The notes beneath the pieces are model-generated. The model ran no database searches. It saw nothing but the letters and a program-made list of their open reading frames with translations, and was not told where the DNA came from. Below are positions 11,476-23,205 of a stretch of 64,000 bases of DNA, piece by piece. The position numbers and the translations under genes were made by a program. The stretch is from Epiperipatus broadwayi (lineage: Eukaryota; Onychophora; Udeonychophora; Euonychophora; Peripatidae): positions 33,977,706 through 34,041,705 of the forward strand of contig JAQFVV010000002.1 in the NCBI GenBank assembly GCA_028023455.1, in the 5' to 3' direction. Every line of letters begins with the position of its first letter. The first letter of the stretch is position 1.

Positions 11476-13814
11476 CCTATTCATTTAATAAATAATCATA
11501 ACTTTTTATAGATATGTAAAAACTTCTAATATTCATTTATTCAAGTATTGAACCCATAACTAGGATTAAATCAAAGTCAATGATGCCTTAAAGTTTTTCT
11601 CAGATTCCAAACAGGTTTAAGATTTATCATTCCAATAGTTATCTCATAGCTAACTCAATTCTTAATTGCTTAAAAAATAAATATTTAGTCTTTTTATTTG
11701 AAAGTAAAATATTGAAAAACTCACCATTTCGCAAATAATAATGTCTTCTGTTTTTGTGATTGTTTTTGAGATAAAAGGGGTCTGCAGAAGGGTTTATCCA
11801 CATTGGCCTTTTTAAAGACAGGCTCATTTTTTTTACTTTTTTATAAGTAGAATGCATATACAATCACAACAATTTATTTTATACACAGTCACATAAAAGT
11901 GAGTAGCAGACATGTTAAGTTAAAAATTTTGCTTCAATTCCTAATAAAACTTGAAGAATTTCTACAAGGTATTAATTTTTGGATTTTGAAAGTATTTTTG
12001 TAGGTGCAGAGACATCTTTTAGAATTAATATAATTTTTCTTGGACTGATTTTCATCAAAAAATAATTCTAATAATTCTCATTTTTGTTAGATCCAGTAAT
12101 TCAGAATGAAAAAAAAGTAAATTTTTTCTCATGTAAATATCTGTAATTAAAATAAAGCATTTTAAAAAAATTTATAAATAAAGTAAATACTGAATTATTT
12201 CAAATATAAGATTCATTTATTTTCCAAGTTTTAAAACCCATAAAAGAGGGATACATCTTACATTCAGAACAAAAAATTTTAACATCTTCTGCGGATCTTT
12301 GCTTTACACTATACATACACATATTACTGGTATTATGAACATTGACATCCTTGTGTAGAATAATGTGTTAAATCTTGTTTAATCAAAAGAAAAAATATTT
12401 AACATTAAATGTCAATATTTTGGGGATTAATTTTGTAAACAGTTTTAATTCTCATACTGTTATTTTAACATTATTGTACTTATTTTGCCATTATTTTATT
12501 GAGAAAACTATAGTGAATAATCTTTAGAATTTTTTTACAACTAATAAATCAATAATATTTCAATTTAAGTTATAGCAATGAGATAACAACCTGCCTTCCA
12601 ATGCACTGATTGGATGTTTTTTGTTCTCTACATAAGAGAGCATCTGTCAATGATTTTGAGTTTTTATATCTTTGTTTTGATTTTCAAAATGAGAATGCAT
12701 GTTTTAGAATCTTATTTTACACATTTATAATTTTTTTCAGGAAATGTTTATGAAAATATTAATTATTTTAGAAGAATGATTCAGATTTTAATAGAAAAAT
12801 TTACTTTTAAACAAAAGAAATTAACAAAGAAATTATTAAGTTCAGCTGCAATATATAATTGGATGACAAAGATATGTATTACAATTGTTGATATGGATTA
12901 TTTTCATCAATTATCAATAGAATTTTTTTTTACTTTTTATTTACTTAAATAATCTGACAAATTATTAATTTGCACTTTAGAAGAGATTTTTAATCAAAAG
13001 AAAAAAGATTTTCTGATAACATTAAATGTCAATAGTGTATTTAAAATGTTTTTTACCTTTTAGAGAAAACAAACATTATGATATTTACACTATTAAAAAA
13101 CTTTGTAAGGTAAACAATATATTTATAATAAAAATACGAACATTAACAGATACTAGGTATTAATTAAATGTATTTATCTTTCCCATCGACTTTCATCACA
13201 AGGTACCCATCACAACAAGTTAAATATGAATGTTTTGACATCTTATTTCTGCCAAAGTCTTATTTTCCATAATATTATAATCATTAATGTCTGCTGTATA
13301 GAATTTCATGGCAATTTTAATTCTGAGTGTGTTTTGCAGTCTTGGAAAAATATATCTGAAGAAATTATCAAAGAAAATCTTCCTTAAAATGTTGCACTGC
13401 TAATGATTTAAATGACTGAAGATGATATACCCTAGTGGAATAATGAAGGTGAGAATTCATGTTTTGAACGTGAAGATGTAGAAAGTGAAAGTATGTCTAA
13501 AGAAGATTCACAATAAATTAGGTGAACTTATTGTATTTATATTAGTTCTTATTTAAGTAAATAAAAATGTTTCTTAATTTTCCAATAAAATCATTTTAAA
13601 ATTATTTTTCCAATTTTCTGAACTTAAAATCCTATTAGATCTTAAATGTAGAGGCATATTATATTTAAAATAATTCAATAGAAGATGCAGATTTCACTAT
13701 AAAATGAAAACTGTACCAAACAGGAAATGTTGTTCAGTGTGGTGATAGCTATAAATTAACGATGACTAAAAATAGATATGAAATAGACAAGAGATTGCAA
13801 AGAGTATAAAATTA
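11476..13814. other. AT-rich non-coding DNA; weak internal direct repeat
   Basis: No gene recognised. The phrase AATCAAAAGAAAAAA...AACATTAAATGTCAAT appears near 12381-12420 and again near 12990-13035, suggesting an old duplication or two copies of an unknown repeat. The 74-codon minus-strand frame at 11639-11863 is lysine/asparagine-rich and unlike any family. Confidence 0.4.
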
Positions 13815-13961
13815 CATCACATGATCACCATTTTTATGCTTGTTCATAACTGTTATTAAAACAGGCAAAACTCTCCATACCCTAGTGCCACTCAATGCAA
13901 GCCAGAGTAATCAATGGATGCCAGAAGGCTTGTGCATAAAATCCCTATCAAATTCCTACTT

Positions 13962-14020
13962 ATCCAATATCCCCAGACTAGTTTCTGGCTTGTAGTCTTC
14001 ATCAGGGAAGAGCCTTGGAT
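13962..14020 (-). ncRNA. Hammerhead ribozyme, alpha family, partly decayed
   Basis: Minus-strand order is: outer stem I ATCCAA, inner stem I TCTTCC, core CTGATGA, stem II region, GAAA, CTAG, TC, then TGGGGA and TTGGAT closing stem I. The core is intact. The stem I base next to the core (C instead of A) and one stem II pair (A opposite C) are damaged, so cleavage should be weak or lost. Confidence 0.75.
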
Positions 14021-14070
14021 CTGAGAGCACTGCACTGCACTGCACCTAGATCTGGGTTCAGTGCTCTTAG

Positions 14071-14100
14071 ATCCAAGGCTCCTCACTGACGAAGGCCACA
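14071..14100 (+). ncRNA. Half hammerhead ribozyme, alpha family (5' part only)
   Basis: Plus strand has ATCCAAGGC, CTCCTCA, the core CTGACGA and the first strand of stem II, then departs from the alpha sequence. GAAA and the cleavage site are absent. It forms the right arm of the hairpin with the ribozyme at 13962-14020. Confidence 0.7.
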
Positions 14101-14105
14101 TCTAG

Positions 14106-14744
14106 GTGCAGTTGCATAAAGAAAGAATCCAATTTTGAAAAACCATTCTTGTATCTTTATTTGTTGTATAATATAAAATTAAAGCCATTGTGATTATTTT
14201 ACAAATAACCAAACAAATTCAAGATGTAATTGATCAGTAATCACAGATCTTAATAAGCTTTGGATAACATATAAAAGCATCATGCTAAATTTATAGCAAA
14301 GTTCAGTATGCATTGGCTAGAATAAGTAAGGGTAAACTAGCAGAATGAAATTGTAACCTGTTTACCATTAACATTCATTTATATCCATTGAACAATCAGT
14401 GTTAATTAGTAGATAAGGTGTGTGGAAATAAAGAAAAATTATTTAAATAAGGACAAACTAAAATAAAACTACTAACTGTTTTTTAATTGCATATTGATAA
14501 TTTTTTAATTAATTATTTTTTAGTAAATATATTTTGATATTTGAAATTTAATAACAAATACATATATCTAACAATGAGGAAGGAACAAAAATGAGTTTAT
14601 TAGTTTTATTAGGTATTTTAGTTTGTCTTTTGCCATCTTACACAAAAAAAAAAACATTATATACCTGATATCTAGATGCTATTTTAATATTACAATTATT
14701 TTTGTTAAAAATTGGTTCCAGAAGACAAATTAGACTTTTTCAAT
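14106..14744. other. AT-rich non-coding DNA, nothing identified
   Basis: No gene or repeat recognised. Confidence 0.4.
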
Positions 14745-14746
14745 TA

Positions 14747-15265
14747 TGTACAAGGTATGACAATTTAATTTCTGGAATGGCCGAATGATATCACCCATAA
14801 ACTAATTGTATCAAAATCACATGAGTATTCACATTCGAACATGCTCAAGTCAACACTTGGGATAAATTTTAAGCTGATAATTAGTTATTGAGAAGATAAT
14901 AAATATCCATGAGTATGCTTTGGTGTAAAAATGGATGTTCAAAAATTTTCATCATGACAATGTGTCAAGTCACAGCACACTCGTGACTTTTTGGCCAAAA
15001 AATCAATTACCCAACTAGTCCATCTTGCCTATTCATCTGACTTAGCTCCCTGTGATTTTTGCTTATTTCCAAAATTAAAAACTGTTCTTAACAGTATTCC
15101 TGAAAATGAGTTCCAGGTGTGCTTCCAGAAATGCGAATGCCATTTTAATCAGTGTACAGATGAATAAGGAACTACCTCGAAGACAACAGTAACCACTAGT
15201 GTACACTTCCCCATGTATATTTTATAATGGTGCATTCTGGGAATTAAATTGTCATATTTTGTACA
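14747..15265 (+). pseudogene. mariner-type transposon, internally deleted and decayed
   Basis: Terminal inverted repeats of about 30 bp (TGTACAAGGTATGACAATTT at the left, its inverse at the right) with a TA on the left. A transposase C-terminus reads from about 15035 to a stop near 15168. It includes the segment SSDLAPCDFCLFPKLK, which carries the last catalytic Asp region of mariner (usually YSPDLAPCDFFLFP), then NSIPENEFQ.CFQ and a Cys/His-rich end. The N-terminal DNA-binding part and first catalytic Asp are missing or unreadable. The copy at 32372-32906 is a sister with the same gross deletion. Confidence 0.85.
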
Positions 15266-15359
15266 TCATTATATCTCTTGATCAATAAATAGATGTATGA
15301 ATTTTTACTATTTTACATCATGGTTGAACTCAAGAAAAGAATATAAACAATATAGTATC

Positions 15360-16800
15360 AAATGCTTGAACTACGGCTTTATTCAGTTTCCCACAAACAA
15401 TACTTTACTGATGGGACTAATTTTCCAAAAATTTTATTGAATAATGTTAAGAAATAAATCGAGATGAAATACTTGGTAAAAGTTATACTAATAAAAAGTT
15501 AACAATTTATCTTATTTTCAACCACTTAAGGAATTTTGCAGCAGCCAGTATCCAATCAAGACGATGATGGATTGCGCACTTCTTGTGATATTTCATTATT
15601 GACTTTTAATGCATGAAAATTCCATACCATGAGTTAAAACTACTTCTACTGGCTTTAAGCGTTACACTTACAATCAATGTCTGATATTTCCAAGAAAATT
15701 TCTTTGAGCAATACCAAAGTATGAAGAAAAATTGGTGAAGTGGTTCAAAATGTTGAAGACCCAGAATCAATTTTGTCAAAACATGAAGTCTTACTTTTAG
15801 TATATATATGATTTATGAAAGAGACAAAAATGCTGAGAATTACTATTGGCTAAAAATGTGCAAATTAATATTATGGGACAATCAATACTTCATGCAGTTG
15901 AAGATTTTTTTTTTTTTAAAAAAATTCCTCTGAATAATATCAGTTGCTATTGATGATGATGTAACATTGCAGAGGTTTTCTTGCATACTTAAAAAGTAGT
16001 TCCAAATATATTCACTATCATCATTTAGTTGTCAAAATTCTGAGTGAACCCCTGCCAACATGTCATTACATTACATTTTGCCACTAAATCAATCAATAAA
16101 ATTAGACCAAGTTCTTAAATGACATATTGTGTGAACAATTTTGTATTGAAAACATTTGAATTCAATTTCTCGCTTCATGCACACTTTACTAGCTATCAAA
16201 AGCACTGTCTGAATGATTTTATAAATTTCCTATCTCAATGCTAACGTTCTTAGAAAGTAAGAATGATGCTTAATGTCAAACTTATTGACTGACTTGTTTA
16301 ATAAATTTAATGAAATAAATCAACAATTCCAAAACAATAAGCTGAATTTAATCAAAACAAGAACTATTACTTCCATATTTATAGCAAAACTTATTCTATA
16401 CAAATAAAATTCAGATAAGGGGAATTCAACCAATTAACAAATTTATCATCAATAGAAAAATATAATGAAGATTTGTTTGTTCTAAATTCTGGCTTCAATA
16501 AATACTTTGAAGACATTTGAGTTTTTTTGGCATTTCTTCAATTACCAGCACGAAATCGTCATCAAAATTATAAGAAAACTGGTAGAAGTAATAAAAAACC
16601 AGTTATTGAAATGGCTACCAACAGTTCTGACTTCGAAGGCATATTCTAGATTATGGTCTCTAGTTCAAGTTTTAATTGCATATCTCTCATGATATTTAGT
16701 GAAATGTGGATTCACTATCGTCACACAGGAAATTAACTGTAAATATCTAATCATGGTGATTAAAGAAGGTTGTTAATAAAAAAAATATCCCGCTGAAAAT
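15360..16800 (+). pseudogene. hAT transposase relic of the SCAND3/ZBED5-like type
   Basis: Heavily broken plus-strand coding remnant. Recognisable pieces, in order: HHLVVKILSEPLP near 15975-16060 (family form RQHLVAKNLS..L), HT.LAIKSTV near 16170-16210 (family HTEVRWLSKG), KFNEINQQFQNNKLNLIK near 16305-16360 (family LN.LN..LQGK), and KCGFTIVTQEIN near 16700-16740 (family VECGFS.V). The order and spacing fit a domesticated-looking hAT gene such as SCAND3/ZBED5. More than ten stops or frameshifts make it a fossil. Ends were not located. Confidence 0.7.
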
Positions 16801-18465
16801 TAATAAATTGAGCAACGAACCAGCTGCATTATTTTTATTAGGATTATATTTAATGTTATTCACTTTCATTCTAATATTATCCTTCTTTATGTTAATTTTC
16901 TACGGTGTAAAATTAAGTAAAAGTGAATACAGAAATGTGATTGATATTAATAAAGTGAATCTAACTTTAGTTAATTTAAAAAATAATTTTATTGTTTCAA
17001 ACTTTAAAAAGCCGTCTTCACACACCATCTTTCTTTATAATGCTGTAGGATGTAGATAGCAATATATATATACATAAAAAAATGCAATTTTTCCTTCCAT
17101 ATTTTTCTTTGTTTACTTAATAAAGGTATACTTTCAAGTGGTGCTGAGTTATTTGTTTTCTAAAAAGCAGACAGGAGCCAAATAAGTTTGGCAACCTCTT
17201 GATTTAGAGTAATGGTATGAAGACATTATGTCAATCTAACCCCTCACATTACAAGATCTTACGCATCCATATATTAATAGGAGCACTTTATAAATCTAAT
17301 GACGAATGTTTTGGTTTGGTTTTAATACTTTACTGCCTATTTATTTCGCTCTACCTTCAGTCAGCCAACTTCGTTGATTAAGCCGTGAATCATTTTAGTG
17401 TAATTCGACCTTTTTCTCACAACAGTGTTTAGTTTTACTTAGAAATCAAGTGACTTTCGAGATTATTTTGAATTAGACAGTCTGTCTTAATCGCATTAAA
17501 CTTAATTGGTTTTTATTTGTTTTAATAGTAAAAATTTTAAACTTATTAAATATAATCTTCTAAAAGGGACTAATAAATGTTCTTATCGTTTCTCGCTGTT
17601 AAAACTATAATCAGTTGTTTTTTATTTTAAAAAAAAAGACACCCGTTAAATATTTTTGAATTAAACGCAAAAAACAAAACTCAGCTTTATTTCAAAAGTA
17701 CTTACTGGAGTGAGTCTCATAATTTTTAAATTTATTAGACTGTTTACAAATTTTAGTAATCAGAAACAGTTAAATCAAGATTAATACATTTATTATACTG
17801 ATTTTTATATTTTCACGCTAAAATAGTTTTTAGTCAGCACGACGCCCAATTATCAAAATGTTTATGAAATCGAATAGATTCGTTTTAAACAGACATTAAC
17901 TTATGAAATCTATACTCTTTGATATCTTATTTCATGCGATAAAATAAAATTGATTGGCACTTTTATATATATAGCTCGAAGACATTTTAGGAATGGAAAA
18001 GATGTGTTATAAAATTACATATAAATTTTATCAACTTGTAGGATGTCGGTTGCCATAACGGGAGACAATTTAAGTTGGAAGATGCAAATAATCAAAATAA
18101 TGAGAGGATATTGATTGGGATGTCTTTCTTCTTTAGCATACTCTTTTTTTATACACATATATCAATAATTCTAATTTTATCCGCATGTGCATAAGTTAAT
18201 TCTCTCAATTAAAGACTGCAATTTTACATTTCACATTATATATATAGATAGATAGGTAATATGGATTGATCCATATTCTAAGCGAAATGAACATACAAAT
18301 AGTCTATTCTATATGAATATATCAAAATCTATATATAATCATATGTTATAAGATAAAATACAGATTTCTAGAAATACAATATAGTGAAGTAGCAATATAA
18401 AATAGCAAATCATTAAAAATTACTTCTATGAAGCACCTGTACAAAAAAGTAGATATATTTCAATT
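16801..18465. other. AT-rich non-coding DNA, nothing identified
   Basis: Contains an 83-codon plus-strand frame (16808-17059) rich in Leu/Ile/Phe that could look membrane-like, but it has no family resemblance and sits in AT-rich sequence; I treat it as chance. No RNA gene or repeat recognised. Confidence 0.45.
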
Positions 18466-19112
18466 TAATAAAATTTATGAAAATAAAGATTAATTATGAT
18501 GAGTTAGAAGAAGTTAACAGCTACAAATACCTTGGGCAGATTATTAATATAGATAGACACCTAATGGATAAAATTAATCATAGAATTAAACTTGGTTGGA
18601 ATACTTTTGTTGAAATAACTTGACACTAAAAGGAAATATGCCTATGTGTTTGAAAAGGAAGGTTTTTAATAAATGTGTTTTACCAGTTCTTACATATGAA
18701 TCTGAGACATGGACACTTAAGAGAAGATCAATAGAGAGACTTCAGACCACTCAAAGAAGTATGGAGAGATGCATGTTGGAAGTAACAAGAAGAGATCAAA
18801 AATGCAATATATGGGTAAGAGAACAAACAGGTGTTACTGACCTCATTGAAAAAATTAAAAGACTGAAATTGAGTTGGTCTGGACATATTGCTACAAGAGA
18901 TGATAATAGATGGACAATTGAAATCTTAAACTGGATTCCAAGAGATTGTCAAAGACCCTGAAAGAGACCACATGTAATATGGATGGATGAAATAAGAAAG
19001 TGTGCAGGGATGATGTGGAGAAGAGAAGCTAAAGATCAGAGAAGATAGATTGAACTTGGAGAGACCTTCAGCCTGCAGTGGATTGATAATGGTTGATGAT
19101 GATGATGATGAA
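18466..19112 (+). pseudogene. RTE-type LINE, 3' fragment of reverse transcriptase
   Basis: Starts in the region after the polymerase palm (KIKINYDELEEVNSYKYLGQ), with a frameshift near 18610. It continues as an uninterrupted frame 18620-18961 containing CLKRKVFNKCVLPVLTYESE, the QR.MER.MLEV segment, T.V.DLIEKIKRLKLSWSGHI and RWT.EILNW. After one stop the tail reads RPHVIWMDEIRKCAGMMWRR up to QWIDNG. The element ends in (GAT)n at 19097-19109. It is 5'-truncated and inactive, and highly similar to 58285-59150. Confidence 0.88.
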
Positions 19113-19254
19113 TAAAAATTAAACCATACATCTCATATTAAAATAGTTCATCATCAAAACTGGAAATTAATGAAATCTATTATATTGTTTTGCATATAAA
19201 TTATAATAAACAATTAAAACAATGCGCTGAAAAAGCTTTTATGTATAACTATTA

Positions 19255-19415
19255 TTAATACTTTAGGGAAAGGTTTTAATCTTTATCATATTCACCTTAA
19301 ATATTTATAATAGTCAAACAATGTTGTTTTTTGAATATAGAGGGATCTCTCAAACCTTGACACAATATGGTGATTTTATAAAGATAAGAATGGTCATCTT
19401 ATTTTAATTTTAATT
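19255..19415 (+). repeat. Unclassified interspersed repeat X, copy 2
   Basis: Same orientation as the copy at 11316-11475, sharing TAATAGTCAAA, ATATAGAGGGATCTCTCAAA and CCTTGACAC. Class unknown. Confidence 0.65.
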
Positions 19416-21128
19416 CTTACATATATAGGTCAATCAGAAGCATCTTAATTTAAGAGTGTGAAGCTGTTAATAATCTATATTTATATAACTGTTAAATGTC
19501 ATTTTTATTATTTATTATAAAATAACTTAATAATTTCTAACTTTATAAAAAAATGGCTAACAATCATTTATATATTTAGTGAATGTCAATTGTTAAGGAT
19601 AAGTCTTTCCTTAAATATAGTTGTTATAAAGTAAAATTATGTTTTATGAATACTATTACCATAATATAATACTAATCTTAACACTATTAGCCTTTCTTTA
19701 ATATGAGAATTCCAATAGTAAGAGATAGAAAATTAGCTTCATACAGAAAATCCAACACTTTGTCTTTTTTTCACTGATTAACCTCTCTTTCCAAAAATAA
19801 TTGTATCCATCCATCAGTTCTTTTAAACTTCCTAATTCTGGGAGTTAAGTTTTGCAAAGTCCAGCTTTATTGATCTTAAATCTTGACAGCTCCTTGGACA
19901 AATGTGCATTCCTCTGTTCTGGTCTTAAAGAGTTTGTATCCATTAAGATTGCACATTCTGTGCTCTTATATTTTTAAAATATATAATATTTATGTTTAGT
20001 CTTGCCTTATGTTTCACTACTATTACTGATGATGACTGCAGGACAGTCGAAACTGTAAAAGCAATGTATTGATATAAAAAATAGAATAGTTAAAGTGTAT
20101 AAGAAAGTTGGAAATGATATGATATTGTTTTTACTATTTTTATTATTTCTACCACTAAAAAGATAATCCACTAGGTTTGACAACCTATCTAGACTCTGTG
20201 AAACAGATCATTTTTAGATCACAGTTTTTAGGTTTGTTTAGTTCATGGTAGACAGTGTATTTTTAACCAGGGCTGTCTAAATAAATAATTGTACCAGCTG
20301 AAACTATTGTCTCATTAAAAATGAAGTTTCAAATCAACCCATTAACAATTATACTGCTTCAAACAAAAATCACCGATTGTCATCTTACTAAATCTACCCC
20401 TATGGTTCCTTTTTTTAATTCTTGAGGGCTTGAATAAAGAAAAATGCAATTGGATGCCATTAAAAAATAAAAATGTAGTTGCCTAATACATAATTTTTTG
20501 TCACAATCAATATAAGATGTCTGATACCATAAAAGGTCCATGACAAACAGACCCTACAAAAACTTAAGTGTCTAAAGATTGAAAAGAGACCGAAAAATTT
20601 TTTGTATTGGAACAATACCTAGCCTTTGATGAACCAACAATCTATCCTACAAAGAAGCTTGAGCTTTTGGTTAGGCATTCTTCATTTGTTTTCCTTTTTA
20701 TTTAAAGGCTGTTCCATTATTTACCACTTGTGGAACCCAATGGCAACCTAAACACAGAACCTGACTATGCTTGTTGAATACCTTCAAAATAAAATAAATA
20801 CAAGACACTGGCATATACTCACAACATCCATCAACTAGGCTGATTATATTAGTCAAACAGTGATAAATAGTAAAATATAAGTGCATAAAAAATTTACTTA
20901 ATCTCCCACTTATTATATGTTCAGTATAAGGGTATGTTGTTACTTGCAATATTTGCTTAATCTTAAGAGCTTAATTTTACTAGTTTCTCATTTTATATAT
21001 ATTATCTCAAGGTAACATCTATATTACTCTCATATAACCACATATACCTATTAATCTCTTCATGGATTAATTGGCTTAATTATTATGATAATTTAGACCA
21101 CATTCCACTAAAGAATAATTTTCTAAGG
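19416..21128. other. AT-rich non-coding DNA, nothing firm
   Basis: No gene. At 20034-20068 there is a CTGATGA...GTCGAAAC phrase with a 5-bp hairpin between, resembling the core of a hammerhead, but no stem I could be formed (see rejected items). Confidence 0.4.
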
Positions 21129-21226
21129 AACTTGCAAATAATACCCTTTTTTATATCAGTGCTAATCAGTTTTATCTGACAAATAGACTGGTGTTGATAT
21201 AAGAAGGTGGCTGTTATTTGCAAGTT
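21129..21226. repeat. Short foldback repeat
   Basis: Arms AACTTGCAAATAATA (left) and TGTTATTTGCAAGTT (right) continue inward through the TATATCAG/TGATATA segments, leaving a loop of about 40 nt. Non-coding. Confidence 0.6.
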
Positions 21227-21338
21227 CATTTTAAAAATGGTTTGATAAGAATGTGACTGATGAATAATATAGTCATGGTTTGGGCTTGGTAATCTTTATT
21301 TTATAACTTTATCTTCCTTATTGCATTGCCAAATCCAT

Positions 21339-21570
21339 ATAATATTAATATCATCTACATTCTTTATTACTTTTTGTAATGCTTTTTTGTAATCCACTAT
21401 GATAGTTTCGACTGCCCCAGCGATCTTCTTCAGAACTTCTGTTTATTTGGAAATATAAGCAGAATTTCAAGTTCTGAAGAAGATTTCTGGAGTGATTGAA
21501 ACTGTCATAGTGGGTTGTAAAAAAGTATTGTAAAAAATAATAAAGAACATAGATGATATTAATATTAACA
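21339..21570. repeat. Foldback element with CTGAAGAAG...TCGAAACT arms
   Basis: About 95-bp inverted arms around about 21445. Each arm contains the phrase ATATTAATATCATCTA, a TTTTTTGTAA tract, ACCCACTATGACAGTTTC-like sequence and CTTCTTCAGAAC. Arm identity is high but not perfect. It may be two head-to-head ends of one repeat. Confidence 0.7.
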
Positions 21571-21726
21571 TTTATTTTATCAGCATTACATATTTGTTCA
21601 AGATGTAATTCATATAAGGTCTTGTTAAATTTGTTAGAATTACATCTATTAATCTATGTGTGTTGTTTATTAGTGAATAACATATACTTATGTAATAATA
21701 AATGTAAAAAAATAATTTAGTAATAT

Positions 21727-21901
21727 ATATAATTGTAATCTTGTGGGAAACAAATTAATCTTCACACATGTGCTATTAGAATAATTTATGTGTACTCATC
21801 CATCATGAAATGTTTTAGAAGCATACATGTAATACTTAGACTTAGAGATAATAGCTCATGTGTGAAAATAAATGCCCTTCCACAAGATTACAATTATGTA
21901 T
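21727..21901. repeat. Foldback element with ATAATTGTAATCTTGTGG ends
   Basis: Left end ATAATTGTAATCTTGTGGGA is inverted at the right end near 21901, and the inner parts (CACACATGTGCTATTA / TAATAGCTCATGTGTG) also pair. A diverged relative lies at about 22085-22225 (CACTTGTGGAGATTAATTTCC, CCTTCCACAAGTAACAATTA). Confidence 0.65.
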
Positions 21902-22304
21902 ACCACCAATGTATTTATTTATATGTATTTAAACTAATAGAATTCAAAATTACAGGTACTTAAAAATGAGAACCTTTCATTTTCCTGTGATATATAAATT
22001 AAATTTGTACAAATAATTTGTCACTTGAAATATCAGGCACATAATAAGTTCAAGTCTTGGTTTAAGCAAGATAAATAATGGTTGGTTTATGTAAGAATAA
22101 TCTCTAAGCATAAGTGTTACACTTATGCTTTTAAAACATTTATTGATGGGAGGGTGTACACAAATTTAATCTATTATCACTTGTGGAGATTAATTTCCTT
22201 CCACAAGTAACAATTATATAATAATAAATAAAATAGTATGAATATTTTTTCAAAAATTAAAGTATTTTGTATGTTTAATGTACCTTAATATAACTATGTT
22301 TTTT

Positions 22305-22402
22305 CTCATGTGTCATAGCATCAGCTGGGAAGCGAACCCGCTAACCCAGGACAATTGCTTGTAAAGCAGCTGTCACTGACCTCTTGACCACCAATGCTTG
22401 AC
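22305..22402 (-). repeat. tRNA-derived SINE (family S) with intact target-site duplication
   Basis: Minus-strand SINE. It has an anticodon-arm-like segment near 22355-22375 and a tail adjacent to TGACACATGAGAAAAA. It is flanked by a perfect 19-bp direct repeat TAATATAACTATGTTTTTT (22286-22304 and 22403-22421), the mark of LINE-assisted retroposition. Confidence 0.9.
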
Positions 22403-22421
22403 TAATATAACTATGTTTTTT

Positions 22422-23090
22422 TATTTGAAGAAATCTAACATTTGAAAAAAAATATTTAAATCAATTTTTAAAATTTACATACTATTTTTTAAGTTAATAT
22501 CTCTCAAATTAATTCTTTATAAGTTACAAAATAAAAATACAGATTTAAGGAAAGTGAATGCTTCCAGAGTGTAGGGAAATATTTAGAGTTAAAATTCATA
22601 ATAAGATTGGCATATTAAATAATAACCTTGTGTTGTTTTCCCTTTCTGATCATGGAAAAGGACATTTTTAAATCACTAAGAGTTAGAGTAAAACTTTGCA
22701 AGTAGTTTTATTTTTTCTCCCCTGACATTTCTACTTTCAATATGTCATAAACATTTTATTATATTAAACACTGTTAAAACAGAAGTTTTATTTTGTAAAG
22801 CTATTCAATTTATATAAATATTAAAATTTTGAATGTACTTAAATTTTTTTCAATAAGTATAATTATGCATAATAAGTGGTTTTTAATCCTTAAATATTGT
22901 TAAATTTTATTTTTAAAATAATAAAAATAAATATATAATTTGGCATTAATAATTTGCAAATATACTTGCTGTTAACAAAATTAATGAAAATATTATTATT
23001 ATTTTTAATAATATACATTAATTCACAATAGAATGTATTTTCTAGTTTTTTTTTTTTATTTAGTTAATTTTTCAATTAAATCTAGTTATC
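22422..23090. other. AT-rich non-coding DNA, nothing identified
   Basis: No gene or repeat recognised. Confidence 0.4.
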
Positions 23091-23205
23091 ACATGATCAC
23101 AATTTCTTATGATTACTCATAACTGTTATTAGAACAGGCAAAACTCTCCATACAGTAGTGCAACTCAGTGCAATCCAGAGTAATCAATGGATGCCAGAAG
23201 GCCCT
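23091..23205 (-). repeat. Alpha ribozyme-repeat fragment without ribozyme
   Basis: Matches the alpha repeat from the ATCACATGATCAC end through AACAGGCAAAACTCTCCATA to GGATGCCAGAAGGCC, then stops before the ribozyme would begin. Confidence 0.75.

Larger units (their letters stand above)
13815..14105 (-). repeat. Alpha ribozyme repeat, head-to-head copy
   Basis: An alpha-family copy (ribozyme on the minus strand) runs from the CACATGATCACC end through GGATGCCAGAAGGCTTGTGC to the ribozyme. It then meets, around 14048, a short oppositely oriented alpha piece that carries the 5' half of a second hammerhead on the plus strand (14071-14100). The result is a hairpin whose arms contain CCTTGGATCTGAGAGCACTG and its inverse. 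Confidence 0.75.

Noticed and set aside
16808-17059. 83-codon hydrophobic frame that could pass for a membrane peptide
   Set aside because: AT-rich DNA readily gives Leu/Ile/Phe-rich frames. No start context, homologue or neighbouring exon supports it.
20034-20068. Hammerhead-like phrase CTGATGA...GACTG/CAGTC...GAAACTGT
   Set aside because: Stem II forms, but there is an extra base between core and stem II and no complementary sequence for stem I. Not enough to call a ribozyme.
21400-21510. CTGAAGAAG...GAAACTGTC phrases in both arms of a foldback, resembling a hammerhead core
   Set aside because: Stem II is poorly paired and no stem I can be drawn in either arm. It may be an end motif of another retroelement.
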